From Lunularia cruciata (Eukaryota > Streptophyta > Marchantiopsida > Lunulariales > Lunulariaceae): a stretch of DNA of 64,000 bases. The notes below the pieces were generated by a model that was given only the letters and a program-made list of their open reading frames with translations, did no database searches and was not told where the DNA came from. Below, piece by piece: positions 25,059 to 40,375 of the stretch (position 1 is the first letter of the stretch; each line of letters opens with the position of its first letter). The translations under genes were made by a program, and so were the position numbers. The DNA lies in contig OX419755.1 in NCBI GenBank assembly GCA_948567375.1, forward strand, positions 20,403,001 through 20,467,000, written 5' to 3'.

Positions 25059-25509
25059 AATGTGGGGGTGAGTGACCACATGAACCTCTTGTAGGTATCA
25101 TATGCACCATGTCTATCTTGGGTGTAATCTCACCAAGTTTTCTATTAAGTCTACCCAAAAAATTTGTGTAGCATGAGTCTGTATCTCTCTACAAATAATA
25201 TGTATCCCATGAGTGCATCTCTATTCCTATATAGGTCCCAACATCCTATGTAATGTAGGAAATCGAAGCCCTAGTCTCATGTAGCTCACCAAAGACTTAT
25301 CTAAGCATACTCTTAGTAATACTAAACTCTCTTGCATAAATCTCCTCTTACTTCCTCCATTCCTCTACCTACATCTCTCTCTCCCTTATTATAATATGTC
25401 ACTCAACTAGGTTATGTGTGTTGGTCCATTGTGTGGTCCTAAAGAGTTCCTCCTTCTTAGCCAGACTACTCTCACTCTCATAAAGAAGATGTTTTTTCTC
25501 CACATAGTC

Positions 25510-28530
<3,021 letters not shown>

Positions 28531-28541
28531 TTAATGTTTAT

Positions 28542-28605
28542 GGATTAACCTATAACAGGAAGGTGTTTAGTTTTACCATCCTGTTACGGGTTATAGTTTA
28601 ATCCA
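28542..28605. repeat. short inverted repeat (hairpin / MITE remnant)
   Basis: GGATTAACCTATAACAGGA at 28542-28560 pairs with the reverse complement of TCCTGTTACGGGTTATAGT... ending in TTTAATCC near 28605, with a small internal bulge and a loop of about 18 bases. This would fold as a single hairpin and could be the core of a degraded miniature inverted-repeat element. Confidence 0.5.
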
Positions 28606-29366
28606 CGGAATACTCCACAACACAACCCATAAATTTTACACAATTTACCAGGTAAATGTTGTATGGACTTTTTTAAGGAATCTTTGTGGGTACCCCGTAA
28701 CATGATAATTGAAGCCCACTAGTATGAGCAAAAGACTGAACGTAAGAAGTAGGAAGCGGTCACCTTTTCCCAGAAGAAGGAAGCAGTCAACCTGGCATGG
28801 TACAGTAAGGCTGCATGGAAGTATGAACGACTCCATTCGTGCCCCCGAAGTGCGGAAAGCAGCTGGGGAATCTCCATGCTTCTCGTACTGTCACAAAGTT
28901 TCTATTCTGCTCGTGGGTGCAAGGGCAAGGCCGCCTCTCGCAACTCCCTAAGATTGCCAACGTGAATCTCGCAACTTACAAGTGCAAGAAAACAGTGAGT
29001 CGATTACATTTGATTCGGAAACAGGATAGTGGGAGTGAAGCCGACCATAAAGAACACAAGAAAGAAAAAAGCCGACCACATAGAACACAACAAGGATGGG
29101 AAGACCACGTCAAGCCGTACAAGAGAGACAAAACAGGTAGAATGTGGCTGGACCCCAATAGAAAGAGGATAGTTGGCACGGAGATAAACTTTACATGTGC
29201 AATCTTCGTCCAGTGTCATTGCATGCTTGGGAACGTTTTACACTGACGCTGTATAGTGCATATTCAGATGGAAAAGACTCCAATATCTAGGGAATAAATG
29301 ACCGCCTACAAGTGCACATTAAGGTTTCTTGCAGTTCTTCATCTTTGCAGAATAGTGCAGTTATTC

Positions 29367-30115
29367 ATGTCTGCCGCATTCTCTCGCCAACTGATCCTTC
29401 TTCCGAATCCTCGCGTTTTAAAAGGGCCGACTGTAGCTACTAGAAGCAGGTGGGCGAATTGGACGTTACAGCGCCATGCCTCCTGTTTCAGATGTGACTC
29501 CGGTTTTCAACCAGAGCCTCCCGAATACAGATGATCTAGTTCTGGGTTTGGTTTACACCATTTCATTTTTGGGGTTGTAAATGTATTTGACTCGAGTTAA
29601 GCTTCTTAATACACGTTCTAATTTTCCTCAACGTCAGTTTTTTGTTATTGAAACTTTTATTGACGGGAACTCGATTCTGTTTGTTTCGTTTAGAGCGAAT
29701 TTGATTTGAGTTCAGCTTGGAGACCATTCTGTGACGAGATTGGTTGGTTCACTTTGAAGTTAGATTTCATCACAGTTTAGAATCTGATTTTAGTTCAGCA
29801 TCTTGGATAGGGGTTTATCTATCTTTTGTTGCTTTGAATTCATTTTACGGAGTTCTATTGAAACCATCTTGTTCAGGTCTCTATTTTCAATATCAATGTG
29901 GTAGAGGAGTTTTACTTTGATTTCTTTTAATGATCTTCTACATTTACGACCTTTCACTGCACATTCGTCTTCCTTGTGTTCTTTCTTGTAGGAGCTCATT
30001 CAAAGTTGATCTTGAACTCTACTTACAGATGCGTCAAAAGCAACCGCCTGAACCCCAACTCGACGAGAAGGGAAGTACGGAGTGGAAGGATAATAAGAGG
30101 TTTTTCAATTCATGA
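29367..30115 (+). CDS. possible small spliced gene with organelle-type leader (doubtful)
   Basis: A 5' frame from ATG at 29367 encodes about 55 residues rich in R, S and A with few acids (MSAAFSRQLILLPNPRVLKG at its start), the composition of a transit peptide, ending near 29534. After an AT/TTTG-rich, intron-like stretch, a frame beginning after CTTTCTTGTAG at 29992 runs to TGA at 30115 and encodes a hydrophilic tail containing QKQPPEPQLDEKGSTEWKD. The tail looks like a real C-terminus. I could not find a donor that joins the two parts in frame, so the exon structure is unproven. The family is not recognised. Confidence 0.22.
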
Positions 30116-32053
30116 ATAAACTTTCTGTCATTTATAAAATATACGGGAAGTTTCCACTACTGTAGTTGACAGTCAAGAATATTTATCGTGATGTTTTCTA
30201 CATGACAGTTCTGGATCCCATTCATAATTACTCTGGAATGTTTTTTATTTCAGTATTTGTTCATTCTGTTGTACAAGAGTGGATTCCAAAATACTGGAAT
30301 GACAACATCTCCATGAATAAAAAGAATTAAAATTTTACATAACAAAATAACAAGGTAACATACAAAACTAATGTTCTCGTAACAAAAGTTTCCAACGACC
30401 TGAATTGCTATTTTCTACGCATTTTGGCCAAGATGCCTCGTCATGCTCCAAGAGTCTAACATATGACACCTCAGTATGATATTTAGAACAGCTGAAATTC
30501 AAGTTTGAAGTGGATGGTTGGGTGTCGGAAGTAGAAATCAAGAAGTTAGAATCTACGGGTCTCCAACGAGATACAGCATACAAATGTCTTTGCATAGACA
30601 TACACTCTAGTAGTCTAAACTCTGAATTCATTTTGTGATTGGCACGTAGAACAAAATATTCAGATTCATTTTCCTTTTCTGCACTAGATACATGATACCT
30701 TGAACAATCAAGACACTTGCATTAACAACACAAAGTCTTATGATGGCTTTATGAAGAAGTTATGAACTCATCACATCCAGTGATTAAACAAGATAAAGGT
30801 ATACCCGATAAGGTATAAGCTTTTGAATTGAGATCAGTTCTTTCTCTTCTCGTTGGAATTACACGAAGTGATGGATATGGTGTTTGACCTGCTCATTATG
30901 GATTAAGTGCGAGTTTACGATATGGGACTATAGTGGCATCCCTCTCACTTTCCTATTTCCTTTTGTGTAGTTTACTTCAAACTTCTCCATTGTTTTAAAG
31001 CGAGGATCAATGAGTGCATAAGAAAGCAGTCACACTAGGTGATCTTCTTTGGTACTCTCGATAACTCTCGACATCTTAGGCGTAGAAGGACAGATTTCTG
31101 TTAGTGGAGCCTAGTCCCTTGGTTTGATCCTTGTAAGCACGATAGGATCTTCTCATCGTTCGTGTTTCCTATACCCATCATCTTTTTCACATTAAACAAG
31201 AGTGATGATATGGATCTAACTGTCAAGAAGGGCAGTTACTCCGCTCCTTGCTTCCGTGGTCATTTAACTGCATCCCGGAAGTTGCCTAGTGTAAACTTCT
31301 TTGTGGCAGTCTGAGAACCTTAGCGGCTGCTTCTTTTGTTTTGTCTCAAGTTGGGAGAATTTGAAACAATTGCCAAAAGCAAAGCTGAAGTTCCCACCCC
31401 CCAGCTGAGAGCTGCCAAGGCGACGATGTAAACCGTGCTTGAGAGCACACATGCGCATTGACCTTTTCCCCGTCTCTTACACTGTCAGCAACCTCTGAAC
31501 AGATGCACGCAATCAACCAATTTCATTCTACGTAAATAATTGAAGCACACTCGCACATGAATGAGAGCATACCATTTAATATTAGTCACTGTACTTTATG
31601 TGGAAAGAAAACTTCCAAATGCAAGACTTTAGAAATTTAACAGAACCTACGTGAGTTCTCTCCTCTGCAACAGCATAAATCCCCCACGTGCAAGTTTTTC
31701 GTTGGTGATTGCTCTTACTCTCTTTGGGACATACTATCATAATGGGAGGTTAATTAACAAAGGGGGTTGTAACAGAGGTTTTTCTACGATAGCATTATTT
31801 GCCGGAATACCCGTTGTCTACCACTATGAGTTACTGTATTGTTTAGAACTCATGGTAAATTACTCGATTTAATCTTTGATCTAGCAAGACAGGAGTGGAA
31901 GAGTGACATGATGCCGCATGCAAGCTGCACTCAGAGGTTTATTCTATATTCTATGGAACTCAGACTTCCTCTTGCTGTTTGCCCGGTAACCATCTCTGAC
32001 CTTCATGTCACTAGTTCATTCAAAAGGTGTTGAGAATATCATTTACTCTAATA
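30116..32053. other. intergenic DNA, no gene seen
   Basis: Open frames of up to 87 codons occur without domains. The interval ends at the TA target site of the pogo/Tigger-like element. Confidence 0.5.
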
Positions 32054-32080
32054 CAGAGTTCTACCTCCCGATAGTGACAT
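32054..32080. repeat. left terminal inverted repeat of the Tigger-like element
   Basis: Starts CAGAGTTCTACCTCCC immediately after a TA dinucleotide. It matches the reverse complement of 34488-34514 at 26 of 27 positions. Confidence 0.9.
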
Positions 32081-32287
32081 CTCTTATGAGTAACCTCCTC
32101 TCAACAGTGACAAAAAGTGGCAGAACTATTGTTTTACAACCATGAATTTTATTCAACAGTGACATTATAATGGTCTTGAATAACAGTTCTGAACTTGGAA
32201 AAAGCCTCTAATGTGTCTAGTCTATCCGCAAAGGAGCGGAAAAGTCTTTAACCGTAGACTGCCTCATACCTCGATTCGATCAGTTCT

Positions 32288-34320
32288 CTAATTCACAAGC
32301 AATGGGCGCCGGATGCAATTAAGGATAGTTATCGCCTGATCCCGAAGCTCGCTCGACACTGTTGAATCACACGGGAGAAAATCCAATAAAGCTTTAATTG
32401 CTGAATTTGCATTCGAAATGTGAACCACCGGACGGACATCATCATTGTCTACCTCGTCGTCTTGAGGAACCTGTATTATATTGTTGTTGATGAGAACGTT
32501 GAGAACAATATCATCATCGTCCACGCTGTCATCACCCAGTAAGATTATTTTTGTCCAGTTTCAAGAGTTCATCAACAATTTGATTGAGGTCGTTGCCATC
32601 AACTCCCAATGCACGTCAGCAAGAACTGACATCAGCTGTTCAACAGCATCATCCGTTCTGCAAGATGTTGTAGTCCTTTGGTCGATGTCTTGATTGAGAG
32701 TGACATTGGACATGGTTGGAAGACAGTTGGCTTTGACACAGCAATGACAAATAAGGTTGGAGTTGATTGACTCATAAGTACACAAAAAGTTTTCACACAA
32801 AAAAGCACGTTTTGCATGTGAGTATGATTGCTAATTGGAAACTTAGCACAAGGTAATGGATCGCTGCAGCGCCAACTCTCGTATTCAGCAAGCAGATGAC
32901 TGAGCTGACAGCGATGAAAGGCGGCCTTAAACAAACGAATTATGCCTTGGTCAAGTGGTTGACAATTGCTCGTTGCATTGGACGGAAAGAAAATGAGAAC
33001 AAGATTTTTGAATTTGAAATTGGAATCAATTGAGCCACAAGGATCAAGAATCTTTGCTGCTGCGATATGTGACGAACAATTGTCCTATAGAATGTAAAGT
33101 GTGCATGATCGACTTTTTGCAATGGGGTTGATTCTGTGTAAAAAGTGCATATAGGAAGATGTATCTTGCCACACCTTGGACTGAAAATCATATTGAACAC
33201 CATACGTCTGGTTGATGTCCGCCAATTCTTTAGGGCACGAGGTCGAGCACTTTTACCAATGATTTGAACTGTAAAATTTTCCCCCATTGCACTCACAATT
33301 GGAGTCACCGTTATGCGTTCCTTTGAGCGTTTGACACCTCGGCCATCACTATTTGCAGTGCAATATGACCACGACAATGTCCTGCAATGCTGAAGAGCAG
33401 ATTTGTCCACATTCAAGATGCTCTTGAGTGGGACATCTTTTAAGATTTCACTGATCTCCTGCAACCGCCTTTCAATCTCTGTTGAACATAATGAACTATG
33501 TTCGCCACACCTTCTTCTACTTGATGTGACAACTCACTTCAAACATTTCTCAAGCTACCCATTTGAAGCAACGAATGCCTTTAACGCAATGATGTCAATA
33601 GATGTAAGAACCTCAATGTAAACATCTAGAGTCTTGTCGCAAAAGAACAATGGTTTGCTTTTCAAAACTTCACCGGTAACATTGAGGTCGGGAGTGTCAA
33701 TTTCAACTCACATGTGCCATTGATGCACCATTTCAGTCAGCATAGACACTATGGGAGTGATGTAGTGCAATGCTGAAGAGCAGATTTATCCACATTCAAG
33801 ATGCTCTTGAGTGGGACATTTTTTAAGATTTATCGGATCTCTTGCAACTGCCTTTCGATCTCTGTTGGACATACTGAACTATGCTCACCACACCTTCTTC
33901 TACTTGATGTGCCAAATTTCTTGAAATATTTCTAGAGCCACCCATTTGAAGCAACAAATGCCTTTAACGCAATGATGTCAGTAGATGTAAGGTTCTTAGT
34001 GTAAACATCTAGAATCTTGTCGCGAAAGAACAATGCTTTGCTTTTCAAAACTTCACCGGTAACATTGAGGTCTGGAGCGTTGATTTTAACTCGCATGTGC
34101 CATTGATGCACCATTTCAGTCAGCATAGACACTCTAGGAGTGAGTGCTAACTTTTCCTTGGCAAGGTAAGTATTCGGAAATGACCATGCATCTAAGATGA
34201 TCTGCTTTGTAATCTTAGTTATCATCGGGTGAGCAACACCGAACTTCTCAGCAGCTTTCTCCTGTAATGCCCGGTTGTTCCAAAAATTGCAGAACAGCAA
34301 TCTTTGTTTCTAGATCCATT
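32288..34320 (-). pseudogene. pogo/Tigger-type transposase (DDE_1 family), frameshifted
   Basis: Reading on the minus strand, an ATG at 34318-34320 begins an N-terminal helix-turn-helix part (MDLETKIAVLQFL) that shifts frame within about 15 codons and continues with RVSMLTEMVHQWH. The catalytic part begins ILNVDKSALQHC, where most relatives have an acid after the first catalytic Asp. GKSARPRALKN follows. The second catalytic block (DNCSSH) and the third (QPLDQGII) are both visible near 33085 and 32945, but in different frames. A C-terminal acidic tail ends at a stop at 32288. The family's role is cut-and-paste transposition by a DDD nuclease; this copy cannot encode it because of at least three frame breaks and the duplication. 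Confidence 0.85.
33383..34148. repeat. 383-bp tandem duplication inside the transposase
   Basis: Copy A (33383-33765) and copy B (33766-about 34148) both begin TGCAATGCTGAAGAGCAG and share long exact stretches such as AAAACTTCACCGGTAACATT. They differ at scattered positions, so the duplication is not brand new. Each copy spans the region between the DNA-binding and catalytic parts. Confidence 0.9.
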
Positions 34321-34487
34321 CGTGTGTGCTTCTTCAGATTAGGCAATACGAAGAGTACAGATTTTTAAGGATCTATTATAAACCAAGGTAGAGAAGATAG
34401 GATGTGCACACAGTCACATCGGTTGCGCACGATTCCCCCTAATAGTGACCTCCTCGCAATAGTGACATTAAGCCGAGGTACCAGTGT

Positions 34488-34514
34488 ATGTCACTATTGG
34501 GAGGTAGAACTCTG
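34488..34514. repeat. right terminal inverted repeat of the Tigger-like element
   Basis: Ends GGGAGGTAGAACTCTG followed by TA. It is the inverted partner of 32054-32080. Confidence 0.9.
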
Positions 34515-34954
34515 TAGCAACAAGACTATAGACACTATCCAGGAAAGGGTGTTGTCATAGGAGAACTTCATTTTGAGCATGGAATGACTGTTCCCAGTTA
34601 TGAAACAATTCATAAAGCGAATTCTTTGGAAAAGGATACGCGACTGGTACAAAAATTGATGAAGAACTTGCAGCGTTCTGAGGTCTGGAATCTAGTCTGA
34701 GAATCCACTGTTTTGAAATTTAGGAATAGGTTCAAATTGTACCTTCTTTTGATCAGTTAGTCACGATATCAACTCCAGGGATTACAATTCTTCAATAGCA
34801 TCATTGCGAACAAATCTGCCAGTGTGCCATAGCAGCGAGGGTCACTGGACGCAGGGTGACACGAACGGCATCATTACCCATTTTGAAGGCGTCAACATTC
34901 TCTGGACATACGAGTGAACAATCACACTTTTTTACTAAGGATTGGTAACAGATG

Positions 34955-35380
34955 CAGTGGGTATCTCAACACAGTCCCACTTGCTAAAGATATCTACCCC
35001 GTCAAAGCCTGAACGCCTGCATCTCCTGCATCTGCCCAAGAGCTATCCAGTACTCCGTCTCTACCATGTAAAAGTTTGATCACGTTCTCTCGCATCGGGG
35101 GCCTCTCCCCTGGGGCAGAATTAGTGCACTGCAAGGCAGTCTTAAGAAGGAGAAGAATCTCTATCAGAGTAGAGGCACTGGGAGTGGTGAGTCTAGGATG
35201 TAGAATCTGGTTTAAGTGCTTCTTCTCCGTAATCCATGATCTAACCCAAGCCACAATATCAATTCCACCCAGAAACTTCTGATCCGTAGATCCTTTGCCA
35301 GTGATAAGCTCGAGGAGCACAACGCCGGAACTGTACATCGCTCTTCTCTGATGCTTGCATGGCGTAAGAAACTCTGTGGG
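34955..35380 (-). pseudogene. duplicated fragment of LRR receptor kinase last exon (kinase subdomains IX-XI)
   Basis: The minus strand reads SGVVLLELITGKG, IDIVAWVRSWITEKKHL and ALQCTNSAPGERPPMRE, colinear with exon 2 of the kinase gene at 11357-11814. The start of the homology contains the same CACAG-type acceptor and then a frame change: a small deletion in the DVYSYG region is compensated, so the first twelve codons are out of frame. No upstream kinase or LRR sequence is found nearby, so it is an isolated exon copy of about 0.4 kb, about 23 kb from its likely source. A genomic rather than processed copy is favoured by the retained acceptor-like sequence. Confidence 0.85.
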
Positions 35381-35449
35381 ACACAAGGCGCCATGAATTG
35401 AAGACGCCAATTTATAAGTGTAGACCAACAACAATCCCAGTGCATACTC

Positions 35450-37300
35450 GCTTCTTCAAATCAAATTTATTATAGACAAGCACACACAATTATATACCCT
35501 CAACGCTCATGCAAGCACATACCAACATAGATGAGCATATACAAACATCTACTAGAGTTTTAACCATTTCTTTTTTGAAATCCACCTATTTATGGGAACT
35601 AGAGTAGTAAAAGGAAAGGAGGGAGTGCACTGCATGAAACTACAATAGAACACCAATTCTCAAATATGGCATAAAAACTAAAGAAATCAATTCTAGATAT
35701 GAGAAAGAAGGAAGGAAGTAAACCATAGAATGCAACTTCTAACAAGGAGAGAACTAAAAGATAGTATACAAAATTAAAAGGGGACATAATTACCAACTAA
35801 ATTGGTTCAAAGATTCATAATTTTTAAGTTTCGTACTACCTTTACATTAATCACGAAATAACTGTCCACTTTTGATGTATTTTCTTCTTGACGTGACCAG
35901 AAAAATTGATGCTAATTTTTTGAGTTCACATAATTCAATTCACAAATTCTTTTTCCCCTATATCTACAGTCATCCCGTGAAAAACTTCATGAAATTTGAT
36001 ATCCGTTTTGCTTGTGTTTGAAAGACTCATGCTGATATAGAGCAAGCAAGGTTAATCACAATTTTCATTCACTCGCTCTTAGGGTAAGGTCTTCAGTTTA
36101 CAAGCCTCAAACATTTCATGTCCTTTACACTAACAATTCAAGCAATTACTAAATCATAATACACTCTCACTAGCTTACACTCACAATTTATTGTACGAAT
36201 AGATTATAAATATTATGCTCACCCCTGTATGTAAAATTTTGCATGCCTGCCTTTCCATATAATTGATAGTGATAGTAATGACGATCTCTTCCTTTACCAT
36301 ATATTGCCAAATTTAGTCCACTAGGAGGTGAGAATGGGGTTGTTTACAACAGGTTCTATATTCCATTACACAAACTACATTGCTGTATTATAATAGTGGA
36401 CAGGGTAAGGAGTGTCATAATTTACTTTAAGTGTTTCACGAATTTCTATCTCCAATTGTTTTCTCTATAAACTGTTCTCAAGCTAGATATAAATTAAATC
36501 AATCTTATGAGCCATCTAATTTTTCGTCCATGGATTCCATTGGGAGTCACAAAAAATCAAAACCTGGCCTCTATAAACTAATTTATAATTTTTTACGATT
36601 TAAGTTATTTTCAATGAGCAAATACCTGAACATGAAATTATATAGTATTGACCATGTTAATGGAGCGTTCTTTTTAACTTCAACAATATTAACTAATTTC
36701 ATCGTGCACATGTAGAGAGCAGATTATCTTCCAGCTTCTAGTTGTTTGGTTTACTTTTCTATCCACATATTCGGTAATAATCACATCAAAAATAAAAATT
36801 CAATATATTCTGCATTTCATCAAACTTTCCTTTCTCTTCAATCATTCAGCTATATACATTAGAGCGAGCATCCACCAGTGAGAAGCTACAGAAAATTTCA
36901 CAGAACTATTGAGGAATAGTAATCTCGGTCAAGTATGAATGGTACCTTATTGACCATTTGTGCCCGTCTTTCGTATGGATATTATTTATGTCACTCAACT
37001 TGAGAATGCTAAAGGATGTGCTTGCGATATCGATGGTTGACATAGAGTGTTAGGAATGTTAAATATTCATGTCTTGGCTCCACAGAGCACGAAGGACTCA
37101 TAGTCCGAAGCCAAAGAATACTGCTGTTGACTACTCTTCATTGTCATATTTCTATTCAATGTATTCAGAGTACACCTGTGTTCATTTCACTAATGCTAAA
37201 CTTAAAGACCAGAATTATGGCTGATTGATCCATCCTGGTCAGGCACTGTAGCTTCAAATAGCTTGTCTACCAAGACGCATGAAATCTGTGGAGCATCAAG
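35450..37300. other. AT-rich intergenic DNA, no gene seen
   Basis: Only short AT-rich open frames. No repeats long enough to define an element were seen. Confidence 0.5.
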
Positions 37301-37328
37301 GAACCCAGCACTTCCTTCCGAATCTTCG

Positions 37329-37363
37329 CATTTGAAAAGCGATTCTGCATCGCTTTTCAAATG
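37329..37363. repeat. perfect 14-bp hairpin
   Basis: CATTTGAAAAGCGA at 37329-37342 and TCGCTTTTCAAATG at 37350-37363 are perfect inverted copies around a 7-base loop. Confidence 0.85.
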
Positions 37364-38284
37364 GCTCATCGTTCACGGCTCCCCCGATTTATGACGTGAC
37401 CCACATATGTCTTGATATCATCAGCAAGTTAAGAGAAGTTTGTCCGAAGGAAAATGTCATGACATGTTATCTCATAAGAAGAGAGTATCGTCCTAATTTA
37501 GAGGACTTGCAGGTAGATGTTTTACGACGAGAATGTTCACAGGCGGACCTCTCTTTCCAAACATCGGTAAATCCAATCTCCGTGTTTCTGTCAATGCTGT
37601 GAATCTCTCTGTCCATTTCATCGTAGAAATGACTTCTCTGAACGAAGTAATTCGCTCTACACGTTTTCTGTCTGTGCCCATTCTCACTTCTCACTTCTCA
37701 AGCCAGCCGCCAAGAATTCGAAGTCAGTTACGGAAGTGGATAAACACTTCGAAGAAGTGTCTAGTGATTACCATGTGAATCTTCCTTCAGAGGTTCAAGG
37801 ATGCAGTACTCAAAACTTACTCGAACAACATGATGGAAATTCAAGTCTATTTATACTAAGCTGGTTGTCAGCAAACTGAACGTTATGTAAGAAAGATTAA
37901 TGCTGTTTTCTTTCTCCATGCAAGACCGTTGAGTGAAGGCTTCAAACCCCATGACAATCTCTCGTGAGAGGTGGGTGAGAGTTTCACCTTAAAGCATTTG
38001 GTAGAATGTTGATGGCTGTTGTTTGACCTCTGGTGTTGGAGGTGGAAGGAAAGTTTGACCCCACCGGACAAAATTATCTTGACAAGTTTGTTAGTAGGAT
38101 GGAGTGGTCGATCTTTACAGCCGAGAGTTGGTACATACGATGTACCACCTGTCTAGACTTTATTCTTGAATTGATAGCGGATGATGTACAAACTTAAACC
38201 CCAAGTTCTCGAATTTCTACCACTAGTTTCTACAGCGCCAAATTTCTTCGAGACACTAGTGCAAGGGGGAGATGTGCTGCTGCA

Positions 38285-38771
38285 GCAAATCTCGATCTAC
38301 TGAATGAATACATATTTGAGTAGGTGAACACCACAATACTGGTGAGTGGGTGCTGAAGATCTCATGTCCCCAATAAGTTTTTGTGCTCCTTGAGATAACC
38401 TGAGCTCATCGGCGGCATCTTTATGCTCAAACATCACCTTGGTGTGTCTCTGTGATTGAAATGATCATCTGCATGCCCTCGGCAGTGTTCTCTTCAGACG
38501 CTTTGACAGAAGGTCCTTGGTTCACCGCTACTCTATGCCTTGAAATCAAATTAGAACCAATCAAATGGCCGCCAATGTGTAGCTGTTCTCCGTCAAGAAA
38601 TACAAGCTTTACCAACACTTTACTATTAAACATCCCCAGTCCTTGACGCATTCCTCCTTGTTCCGTCAAGTTGCAGAAGATAATCATCCTCCCATTTACG
38701 CCATGAAAACATGGCCAACTCTTAGCATGTGGGATGGGTTTAACTCTTTCGTCTTCACGGTGCAATTTCAT
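38285..38771 (-). pseudogene. protein-like decayed reading frames, family unknown
   Basis: On the minus strand a frame from 38771 to 38427 (114 codons) has a balanced composition (KVLVKLVFLDGEQLHIGGHL is typical) and, after a one-base change of frame near 38430, the neighbouring frame stays open through FEHKDAADELRLSQGAQ to a stop near 38320. The two segments together look like one protein interrupted by a frameshift. I could not assign a domain, and an exon junction is an alternative explanation. Confidence 0.25.
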
Positions 38772-40375
38772 CAGGAGCCCGCTTGTTCTTCAAACAATGA
38801 GCCAGAGACCCAAGACCCAGATCAATGAGACCAAATCGTAACTCGGCTCTGTGAAAGAACCAGACACCAAGAATTAGGGTGATGGTAACACCAATCCACG
38901 ATGCAGCCTCAATGCTTGCTTGCTTGCACGATCACCTGTCCTCGGAAGAAGGCAATCTGCATTACCGGGTGAAGTTGATCTCCAGTTCTTAAATGTCAAC
39001 TAGGTCCCTGAAAACTGATGTCTACCGGCAACATGTAGACTTTCCTTTGAGCAGAAAAGGAGTAGTTTGAATACCAAGTCGCACCTTATGTGACCCCACT
39101 ACTCCTACTCTGCTTCCCCACCTGCGCGGACGAGCAAATACAGGTTAGAAAATATTACCATGCAAATTCCGGAAGGTGCCAAGAAATCACGTCACTAAAA
39201 TTTGCCCAAATGTTTCTGGAACCAGCATACTCTGAGCGTAATCGAACTAATGTACGACTGACAATGAAAACTTCACCTTCATGCGAGTCACAACAATGTC
39301 CGGAGGCTGATATTGTCGAACAAAATCTGCTCCATTAAATAAATCGGCTTCCTTCTGACCCTTCAGACCAAGAAATAAATTTCAACACGAGAGTTTGTGG
39401 ACAGGAGCGTCAATACAGGCCGCTTAGAGCAAGTAGCTGGTATCACTAAAGGGTATTGTGACCTTGAAAGAAGGAAATGACCTGCCAGCAGAATCTAAGG
39501 TTTATGATATGTCAAACAAAACTACACAATCTGCTTGACCCCACCTATTGGTGTGCATCTCCTGCTTTTATTTTCACTTTTTTTCACGGTAAACCTGACT
39601 TCCAAGGGTGACTGACGTCTGGGATGTTCTCAACCAAAGAGCACTCCGTCTTCACACGCTCAACAAAGATTCAGATTCTTCACCCTCAAGTTAGATGTAA
39701 TTGAGTAGCAAACCGTGGTATAGCTTGAATACTCAATCCTTTAAGCGAGAATCGATAGAGACAGTTGCAGCCAGTGAGATGAGAAAGACTACGGACATCC
39801 AAACACGACCTATTGTCGTTTTAAACTGAGCTAGGTGAGAATCCATAGTTCCAAGTAGCTTATCCAAAGTCCACCAACCAGAACTATTGATAAGAACACC
39901 ACATTACTGAAATCCAAGATGTAGTATCTGACGGTAGAATGGAGTAGTCGTCAAGTCTCCTGATCGAGGTTGAGAAAATCGGGAATCAAAATGGACTCAG
40001 GAAGAAAGATCTAACTTTTCCAAATTCAGAGTTGACGCTGCATACATTATATTCCAAAGTAACAGGAATGTCACCTAGGCCAACTGCGAGAACGCACTAA
40101 AGACTATTTACAACATCTTTTGTGGTAAGAACTAAATACACCTACTTATTCTTCTCCGATTATAGTATTGATACTACCCTGTTCTACTGCTTCCTTGATG
40201 CTTATGACGTAATCCAAGAGTTGAGAATACTTTTACGGAGTCCAGCAACTCATATAGGCGTTGATTCCTTCACCTCAATTCAGGGTGTAAACATCGAGAT
40301 AGTACTAGCAGCGGAAATGGCAAACCTTATCTTCAATCTAAACTTGTACGAAGCCGTAAATCGTGAAGAATAGGA
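38772..40375. other. intergenic DNA, no gene supported
   Basis: Short open frames without domain signatures lie downstream of the AGTRAP-like gene. The composition is close to that of genic flanks rather than the AT-rich blocks. Confidence 0.4.

Larger units (their letters stand above)
32054..34514 (-). mobile_element. pogo/Tigger-like Tc1-mariner superfamily DNA transposon, complete ends, dead coding region
   Basis: The ends are 27-bp terminal inverted repeats at 32054-32080 and 34488-34514 (CAGAGTTCTACCTCCC then R-ATAGTGACAT) with one mismatch, flanked by TA on both sides (32052-32053 and 34515-34516), as expected for this superfamily. AATAGTGAC-like subterminal words repeat inside the ends. 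The minus strand between them carries a CENP-B/pogo-type transposase broken by frameshifts. An internal 383-bp tandem duplication (33383-34148) lies within the coding region, so the original element was about 2.08 kb. The element sits beside a receptor-kinase exon pseudogene. Confidence 0.88.
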
